Assembly (NCBI GenBank): GCA_052147395.1
Contig: JBKQKS010000206.1
Span: forward strand, 1 to 13,840
Origin: Roseiarcus sp052147395
GTDB lineage: Bacteria; Pseudomonadota; Alphaproteobacteria; Rhizobiales; Beijerinckiaceae
Reading direction: 5' to 3'
Length of the DNA: 13,840 bases
A program made the translations under genes and the position numbers. Numbering within the stretch: the first letter of the stretch is position 1; each line of letters begins with the position of its first letter. Below, one piece after another: positions 6,767 to 13,500 of this stretch. The notes under the pieces were generated by a model, which saw nothing but the letters and a program-made list of their open reading frames with translations, searched no databases and was not told the origin of the DNA.

Positions 6767-9028
6767 ATGGCAGGACCCTCCCTAGACCCCGCTCCGCCCG
6801 CCTGGACCGAAACTCAGAGCCGCAGCTTCATTTATCGCGGTTTCGGTCCGGCCGCAGTCGCCGCCGGCCTCGCGCTCGCCATCGCCACTTTCGTCATTTT
6901 CGCCGGCTTCACGCCGATCCGACCGACGACCGAAGTCGTGCTGACGCTGCTCGTCGGCGACGCGCTGGTGGTCGTCATCGTGCTCGCGCTCATCGTCATC
7001 GAGCTGACGCGGCTGCGCGCGGCGCGGCGTGCCTCACGAGCCGGCGCGCGCCTCCATTCGCGCGTCATCGCGCTGTTTTCGCTGGTCGCCGCGATCCCCG
7101 CTTTCGTCACGGCGGTGGTCGCGACCGTGTCGGTCGAATGGGCGATCAATCCCGCCTTCATGCGCAACATCGGCGGCTTCGTGCAAGAGGCGGGCGAAGC
7201 GTCGCTCATCTATCGCGAGTCGCAATGCAACTCGCTGCTGCGCGACGCCGACCTCAGCGCCAGCGATATTTCTGGCGCCGCCAAGCTCATCGAGAACGAC
7301 CCGAAACTGTTCCAGTCGTATCTCGATCAGCGCACCCGGCTGCTCGGCCTCGCCGCGGCGGCGGTCGTCAAGAGCGATGGCTCGTTCGTGGCGACCGCGA
7401 GCGGCTCGGACACGAATTTGTTCGCTCGCCCGCAAAGCCGCGACTTTGCCGATTCCAAAGAGCGGCAGCCATTCTGTGCGCTGCTGAAGAACGGCGCCGT
7501 GTTCGTCGCTTTGCGGCCGATCGACGGCATGGACGACGACTTCTTCTACGCCGCGCGCGCGATCGATCCGACCGGAGACCGGCTCGCGCTCGACGCCTCG
7601 GGCTTCGACGAAGTGTTGACGAGCTTTCTCGCCCACCGGCGCAACATCGAGCTCGGCTTCGCGATCGTGTTCATCATGCTCGCTTCCACCCTGCTCATTT
7701 CCGCGGTGTGGATCGGTCTGACCTTCGCCAACCATCTCGTCGGACCGATCCGCCGGCTGATCCGCGCCACCGACGAGGTCGCCTCGGGCAATCTCTATGT
7801 CCAGGTGCCGACCCACAAATCCGAGGGCGACCTCGGCCATCTCGGGGACACGTTCAACAAGATGACCACGGAACTGAGGCTGCAGCGGCAGAGCTTGATG
7901 GCCGCCAATGCGCTCGCCGAAGAGCGCCGCGCCTTCATCGAGGCTGCGCTCTCCGGCGTTCCGGCGGGGGTGATCGGCGTCGACGGCGCGGGGGTGATCG
8001 GCGTCGCCAACGGCGCGGCGGAGAAGCTCATGGGCGCGGCGCCCGGCGCCCTCATCGGCAAACGCATCGAGGACGTGTCGGCGCGCATCGGCGAAATCCT
8101 CGCCGAGGCGCGCGACGGGCCGGCTCGGTTGCATCAGGGCCAGGCGACGCTGAACGTCCACGGCCGCGAGCGGCTCATCAACGTACGCGTCACCGGCGAT
8201 CCCGGGGGCGCCGACAGCAACATGGTGATCACGCTCGACGACATCAGCGAGCTCGTCGCAGCGCAACGCAGCGCCGCCTGGGCCGACGTCGCCCGGCGCA
8301 TCGCTCACGAGATCAAGAACCCGCTGACCCCGATCCAGCTCTCCGCCGAGCGCCTCAAGCGCCGCTACGGGCGCACCATCGTCGAGGGCAAGGACGTGTT
8401 CGACCAGTGCACCGACACGATCATCCGCCAGGTCGACGACATCAAACGCATGGTCGACGAATTCTCGAGTTTCGCCCGCATGCCGAAGGCGCGGCTCAGC
8501 CGCGACGACCTCTCCGACTGCGTGCGCCAAGCGCTGTTCATGGCGCGGGTCGGCCGTCCCGACATCGCGTTCGAAGATCAGCTGCCCGCAATGCCGCTAT
8601 GGGCCGAATTCGATCGCCGCCTCATTTCACAGGCGCTCACCAACGTGTTGAAGAACGCCGGCGAGGGCATCGACGCCAAACCTCCGGGCGGCGAAAAGGC
8701 GCGCATTCGCGTTCGGCTCTCCGCGGACGGCGAAGGGCGCGCGCGGATCCTGATCGCCGACAACGGCAAGGGCTTCCCCAGCGAGGAACGCCACAAGCTC
8801 ATCGAGCCCTATGTGACGACCCGGGCGGAGGGCACCGGGCTCGGCCTGCCGATCGTGATCAAGATCCTCGAGGACCACGCGGGAACCGTCGAGCTCATCG
8901 ACGGCCTCGAGCGCGCCGACGGCGGACACGGCGCCCAGGTGCTGATGGCGTTCCCCCTGCACCGCAAGGCCGGCGAGCCGAGAGCCGAAGCCAGCGAAAC
9001 CTCCCATGTGATGAAAGTCGAGGGTTGA
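6767..9028 (+). CDS. ntrY: NtrY, membrane-bound sensor histidine kinase of the NtrY/NtrX pair
   Basis: This gene encodes 753 residues, a usual length for NtrY. The kinase autophosphorylates and passes phosphate to NtrX; in alphaproteobacteria the pair is tied to nitrogen metabolism, redox state and envelope functions. Domains: three N-terminal membrane helices (about 27-48, 57-80, 98-122), an extracytoplasmic region to about 294, a fourth helix (296-319), HAMP (321-370, including GPIRRLIRATDEVASGNL), a PAS domain (about 388-495), then the kinase core. The phosphoacceptor is His514 in ARRIAHEIKNPLTPIQLSAE. The ATP-binding boxes are N (Asn630 in LTNVLKNAGEG), G1 (ADNGKGF, Asp665) and G2 (GTGLGLPI, from 689). 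The ATG at 6767 has only a modest GGA 7 nt upstream. It is followed by ntrX after 4 bp, an obvious operon. Unusually for this order, ntrB/ntrC do not lie directly upstream. Confidence 0.95.
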   Translation: MAGPSLDPAPPAWTETQSRSFIYRGFGPAAVAAGLALAIATFVIFAGFTPIRPTTEVVLTLLVGDALVVVIVLALIVIELTRLRAARRASRAGARLHSRVIALFSLVAAIPAFVTAVVATVSVEWAINPAFMRNIGGFVQEAGEASLIYRESQCNSLLRDADLSASDISGAAKLIENDPKLFQSYLDQRTRLLGLAAAAVVKSDGSFVATASGSDTNLFARPQSRDFADSKERQPFCALLKNGAVFVALRPIDGMDDDFFYAARAIDPTGDRLALDASGFDEVLTSFLAHRRNIELGFAIVFIMLASTLLISAVWIGLTFANHLVGPIRRLIRATDEVASGNLYVQVPTHKSEGDLGHLGDTFNKMTTELRLQRQSLMAANALAEERRAFIEAALSGVPAGVIGVDGAGVIGVANGAAEKLMGAAPGALIGKRIEDVSARIGEILAEARDGPARLHQGQATLNVHGRERLINVRVTGDPGGADSNMVITLDDISELVAAQRSAAWADVARRIAHEIKNPLTPIQLSAERLKRRYGRTIVEGKDVFDQCTDTIIRQVDDIKRMVDEFSSFARMPKARLSRDDLSDCVRQALFMARVGRPDIAFEDQLPAMPLWAEFDRRLISQALTNVLKNAGEGIDAKPPGGEKARIRVRLSADGEGRARILIADNGKGFPSEERHKLIEPYVTTRAEGTGLGLPIVIKILEDHAGTVELIDGLERADGGHGAQVLMAFPLHRKAGEPRAEASETSHVMKVEG

Positions 9029-9032
9029 GCCG

Positions 9033-10400
9033 ATGGGCGCCGATATTCTGATCGTCGACGACGAGGACGACATCCGCGAATTGGTGGCGGGCATCCTCGA
9101 GGACGAAGGCCATTCGACGCGGCGCGCGCGTGATGCCGACGAAGCGATCGCCGCGATCGAGACGCGGCGCCCGCAGCTCGTGCTGCTCGACATATGGCTG
9201 CAAGGCTCGCGGCTCGACGGCCTGCAACTTCTCCAGGTGATCAAGGAGAATCACGGCAGCGTCCCCGTGGTGATGATCTCCGGCCACGGCAACATCGAGA
9301 CGGCGGTGAGCGCGATCAAGCATGGCGCCTACGACTTCATCGAGAAGCCGTTCAAGGCGGACCGGCTCATCCTGGTCGCCGAGCGCGCCCTGGAAACCTC
9401 CCGCCTGAAACGCGAAATCAACGATCTACGCACCCGCGCGGGGGCGGTGAACAAGTTGGTGGGCTCCTCGCATTCGATGACCAATCTGCGCCGGCTCATC
9501 GAACGGGTCGGACCCGCCAATTCGCGCGTGCTCATTTCCGGCCCCGCGGGCTCCGGCAAGGAGCTCGCGGCGCGCCTCATCCACGCGTCCTCGGCGCGCG
9601 CCGAGGGGCCGTTCGTCGTCGTCAATGCGCCGACCATCACGCCCGACAACATGGAGAGCGAGCTGTTCGGCGTCGAGGCCGGGCCTGGCCGCGTGCGACG
9701 CGTCGGCGCGCTCGAGGAGGCGCATGGCGGCACGCTCTATCTCGACGAAGTCGCCGACATGCCGCTGGAAACGCAGGCCAAGGTCCTGCGCGTGCTCGTC
9801 GACCAGAATTTTCGCCGTGTCGGCGGCTCGACGCCTGTGCATGTCGACGTGCGCGTGATCTCTTCGACCAGCCGCGACCTCGCGCAGGCGATCACGGACG
9901 GCGTTTTCCGCGAGGATCTGTTCCACCGCCTCTCGGTGGTGCCGATCCGTTCGCCCTCGCTCGCCGAGCGGCGCGAGGACATTCCGGAACTCATCCAAAA
10001 CTTCATGGAGCAATATGCGGCGTCGATGGGCGTGCCGCCGCGGCCGATCGCGGCCGACGCGCTCGCCGTACTGCAGGCCCACGATTGGCCGGGCAACATC
10101 CGGCAGTTGCGCAACAACGTCGAGCGGCTGATGATCCTGGCCGCCGGCGCGCCGGAGAGCGAGATCACCGCGTCGATGCTGCCGCCCGAGATCGGCGCCC
10201 TCGCGCCCCCCGTTCCCTCGGGCGTCGGCGGCGAACGGCTGATGAGCCTGTCGCTGCGCGAGGCGCGCGAAGTGTTCGAGCGCGAGTATCTGATCGCCCA
10301 GATCAACCGCTTCGGCGGCAACATCTCGCGCACCGCCGAGTTCATCGGCATGGAGCGCTCGGCGCTGCATCGCAAGCTCAAGTCGCTGGGGGTGGATTGA
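9033..10400 (+). CDS. ntrX: NtrX, sigma-54-family-type response regulator
   Basis: This gene encodes 455 residues, full length. The receiver domain (1-120) has the acidic pair in VDDEDD, phosphoacceptor Asp53 in LLDIWLQ, the Thr/Ser switch position in MISGHG and Lys in EKPFKADR. A central AAA+ domain follows, with Walker A GPAGSGK (170-176) and Walker B TLYLDEVAD (Asp238-Glu239). A C-terminal Fis-type helix-turn-helix (about 405-455) ends in NISRTAEFIGMERSALHRKL. The loop that carries GAFTGA in sigma-54 activators is replaced here (residues 212-232) by FGVEAGPGRVRRVG, so contact with sigma-54 is doubtful. As I recall, other alphaproteobacterial NtrX proteins share this lack and work with sigma-70 promoters. 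Its GAGGG Shine-Dalgarno overlaps the end of ntrY, which suggests translational coupling. Confusion with NtrC is unlikely given the ntrY neighbour and the missing GAFTGA. Confidence 0.94.
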   Translation: MGADILIVDDEDDIRELVAGILEDEGHSTRRARDADEAIAAIETRRPQLVLLDIWLQGSRLDGLQLLQVIKENHGSVPVVMISGHGNIETAVSAIKHGAYDFIEKPFKADRLILVAERALETSRLKREINDLRTRAGAVNKLVGSSHSMTNLRRLIERVGPANSRVLISGPAGSGKELAARLIHASSARAEGPFVVVNAPTITPDNMESELFGVEAGPGRVRRVGALEEAHGGTLYLDEVADMPLETQAKVLRVLVDQNFRRVGGSTPVHVDVRVISSTSRDLAQAITDGVFREDLFHRLSVVPIRSPSLAERREDIPELIQNFMEQYAASMGVPPRPIAADALAVLQAHDWPGNIRQLRNNVERLMILAAGAPESEITASMLPPEIGALAPPVPSGVGGERLMSLSLREAREVFEREYLIAQINRFGGNISRTAEFIGMERSALHRKLKSLGVD

Positions 10401-10537
10401 CGGCAGGCTCACTGCCCGCTCGCCGGCGCGGTGGGCGCAACTGAAGCTCGTCGAGGCGGTCGGCGGCGCGCCCTTGCCTTCGCTCCGCGCGCCGGCTTAC
10501 GTTACGCGCGGCAAACCGGCCCCGGGGGCGGTCCGCG

Positions 10538-13500
10538 ATGCGTATATTTCGATTGTTCGTTTCTTCGCCGGGGGACGCCGAGATCGAGCGGCTGCGCGTC
10601 GAACGCGTCGCGAGCCGGCTCAACGGCGAATTCGCCGGCCTGGCGCGGCTCGACACGATCCGCTGGGAGACCGACTATTACGCCGCCCATGCGACCTTCC
10701 AGGCGCAGATTCCCCCTGCGGCCGACTGCGATCTCGTCGTCGGCATCTTGCGCTGGCGGCTCGGCTCGCCGTTGCCGCAGACTTTTCCCGAGCGCCTGCC
10801 TGCCGGCGAGCCCTATCCGAGCGGCACGGCCTACGAGCTCTTGACTGCGATCGCCAAACGCCAGGCGGGCGGCGCGCTGCCCGACGTGTTCGTGTTCCGC
10901 TATTCCGGCGGCGATCCCCTCGTCCGTCTCGGACAGCCGGATTTCGACGAGGTCGAGCGCCAATGGGAGGCGCTGAAGAGCTTTTTCGCCCGCTGGTTCG
11001 TGACGCCTAAGGGCGAGTTCGTCGCCGCCTTCAACCCCTACGCCTCCGAGGACGATCTCACGCGCCGGCTGGAGACGCTGCTGCGCAAGTGGCTCGCCGA
11101 GCGGGTCAGCGGCGGACGCGCGCTCGCCTGGCCGCCCATCAAAGGCTCGCCGTTCCGCGGCCTCGAGGCCTTTGGCGCGAGACACGCGCCGGTTTTCTTT
11201 GGCCGCGACGCCGACATCCGCCGCACCAGCGAGGTTTTGCACGAGGCGGGGGCGAAATTCCTGGCTGTGCTCGGCGCCAGCGGCGCGGGCAAATCATCGC
11301 TCGCCCGCGCCGGTCTCATTCCCAGGCTGACGACGCCCGGCGTCGTCAAGGAGGTCGACGTTTGGCGCGTCGCCGTGCTGCGGCCGGGCGACAGCGCGAG
11401 CCCGTTCGCCGCGCTCGCCGAGGCGCTGCTGAAGCGCGAGGCCGACCTGCCGCCCGACGAGCAAGGCCGCGGCGCCGCGCTGCCCGAAATCGCCGAGGGC
11501 GACTGCCGCACGCCGGCCGAACTCGCGAACGTGCTCGCCCATGCCGACGACTCTTCCGCGCGCGTCGTCGTCAACGCGCTCGATCGCGTCGGCGCCCGCG
11601 CGGCCAACAGCGAACGCCGAGACGCAACGCCGCGCGTAGAACTCGCGCTCCTCATCGACCAGCTCGAGGAAATTTTCGCGCCCTCGGTTGCCGCCGAGAC
11701 GCGGGAAAAATTCGCCGCGCTGCTGGAGCGGCTCGTCGCCACCGGGCGGGTGTGGCTGATCGCGACGCTGCGCGCCGATTTCTACGCCGCGCTCATCGAC
11801 ACGCCGGCTTTGAAAAGGCTCAAGGAGGCGGGCGCGTCCTACGATCTGGCGCCCCCCGGCGCGGCCGAGCTCGCCGAGATCGTGCGCGCTCCCGCAGCCG
11901 CCGCGGGGCTCGTGTTCGAGACCGACGCCTCAGGCGAAAAACTCGACGAGCGGCTGCTGCGCGAGGCCGACCGGCCGGACATGCTGCCGCTGGTTCAGCT
12001 CGCGCTGAGCCGGCTCTACGAGGCGCGCGAGACCCGCGGCGCCGAGACGATCCTGCCCTTCGCCGCGTTCGAAAAACTCGGCGGCGTGAAGGGCATCGTC
12101 GAGGAAGCGGGCGAGGCGGCGCTGGCAAACCTAGGCGAATCCGAGCGCGTAAAACTCGCGCCGCTCATCCGTCGGCTCGCCGAAGTTTCCCACGCCGGGG
12201 CGCTCACCGCCCGCGCGGTCGCGCTCGCCGAGGCGGCGCCGGACGAAGCCTCGCGTAAGCTGGTCGATGCGCTGATCGCGGCGCGGCTCCTGACGTTGGA
12301 TGATCCGCTTCCTCCGTCATGGCCGGCCCCCGGGTCGAGCCCGGGGGCGTCCCGGCCATCCACGCGGCTCCGCTTGGCCGAAAACTCTGAGACTGGAACC
12401 GACGTGAAGAGCCGGCCGGCGCCAGCTATCGAAAGTCCCGTAACGCGGACCGGCGTGGATGGCCGGGACGAGCCCGGCCATGACGAACCTACATCGGGCG
12501 CTGAAAGCGGAAAGCGACCTTCGGCCCCCGGATCGCCGCGCTTCGCTCGCGATGACGGTTCCCCCCGTTCGGCGGCGTCGGTCCGCCTCGCCCACCAGCG
12601 CGTGCTCTCCGACTGGTCGCAGGCGCAAAAAATCGTCGCTGACAGCGCCGATTTCTACCGCATCCGCGACGAGGTCGATGACCAGCGCCGGCGCTGGGAG
12701 ACGGGCAAGCGCCGCGGCGAGCTGCTGCTCGCCCGCGGCCTGCCGCTCGCCGAGGCGCACGACATCGTGAAGCGTTACGGGGCCGAGCTTTCCCCGGCGA
12801 CGCTCGCTTACATCGCCGCCTCCCGCCGCCGCGCCGGCCGCGCGATGGCGTTCGCTTGGACTGCGGCGGTCGTGTTCGCCCTGCTCGCGATCGGCGCCGG
12901 CGTGGCGGCGAAAGTCGCGTACGATCAGCGGGCTGAGGCGGAGCGGCAGCGGCAGATCGCCGAGCGCAATTTCGCCGCGGCCAAGGATACGGTCGATGGG
13001 CTCATTTTCAACATCGCGCAGGGCCTGAGCAATGTCGCCGGCATGCGCAAGGACACCATCCGCAAGATTCTCGAGACGGCGCAGAAAACCGTCGACGGCC
13101 TGCTCGCGACGGCGCCGGACGATCCCCGGCTGCTGCGCAGCAAGGGTGCGATGCTGAACAACTTCGCTTCGACGTATCTCAACGCCGGCGATCTGAAGGA
13201 CGCCGCATCGGCCGCCGCCGAGAGCCTCGACATCTTGCGCAAGCTCGCCGCGCTGGACCCCGGCAATGCTGAGGCGCAGCGCGACGTGTCGGTGAGCGTG
13301 GAGAAGCTCGGCGACGTGAAGCTTCAGGCCGCCGACCAGGCCGGCGCGCTCGCCGCCTATCAGGAAGACCTCGACATCGCCCGCAAGCTCGCCGCGCTGG
13401 ACCCCGGCAATGCGCAGGCGCAGCGCGACGTGTCGGTCAGTTTGAACAAGCTCGGCGACGTGAAGCTGCAGGCCGGCGACCAGGCCGGCGCGCTCGCCGC

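Larger units (their letters stand above)
12315..12485. repeat. 171-bp palindromic dispersed element inserted in frame in the STAND gene
   Basis: Both ends carry hairpins that are inverted copies of each other. The outer 12 bp, CGTCATGGCCGG (12315-12326), is the exact reverse complement of 12474-12485. A second 16-bp block, GTCCCGGCCATCCACG (12349-12364), is the exact reverse complement of 12454-12469. Left hairpin: ATGGCCGG/CCGGCCAT (12319-12326 with 12352-12359) enclosing CCCCCGGG/CCCGGGGG around loop TCGAG. Right hairpin: ATGGCCGGG-ACGAG-CCCGGCCAT (12459-12481). The antisense of the right arm encodes VMAGLVPAIHA, a peptide I recognise from very many small spurious proteins in alphaproteobacterial genomes, where this repeat is normally intergenic. 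The element has no transposase, so it would be a non-autonomous (MITE- or RPE-like) repeat. No target duplication is obvious at its borders. Confidence 0.85.

Noticed and set aside
7964..8006. 19-bp direct repeat (GCGGGGGTGATCGGCGTCG) in the ntrY PAS region, 24 bp apart
   Set aside because: The encoded VIGVDGAGVIGVANGAAE has the normal length of the first PAS strands, so nothing has been inserted; similar codons for similar strands explain it.
7034..8530. Minus-strand open frame of 498 codons inside ntrY
   Set aside because: A GC-rich antisense shadow with no recognisable motif and no Shine-Dalgarno.
6274..9051. Plus-strand open frame of 925 codons overlapping ntrY
   Set aside because: Its translation is Arg-rich with no domain pattern and shadows ntrY in another frame; ntrY has all kinase boxes intact.
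10410..10440. Possible terminator hairpin (GCCCGCT with GGTGGGC) after ntrX
   Set aside because: The stem depends on wobble pairs and there is no T tract, so it is not reported as a terminator.
9194..10444. Plus-strand open frame of 416 codons overlapping ntrX
   Set aside because: An Arg/Ala-rich out-of-frame shadow of the receiver and AAA+ coding sequence.
11089..12258. Plus-strand open frame of 389 codons within the STAND gene
   Set aside because: An Arg-rich shadow; the real frame carries GASGAGKS and DQLEE in the family order and remains open on both sides.
12315..12485. Palindromic element considered as an IS element or intein
   Set aside because: It is only 171 bp, encodes no transposase, and has no splicing or homing motifs; a non-autonomous dispersed repeat explains it.
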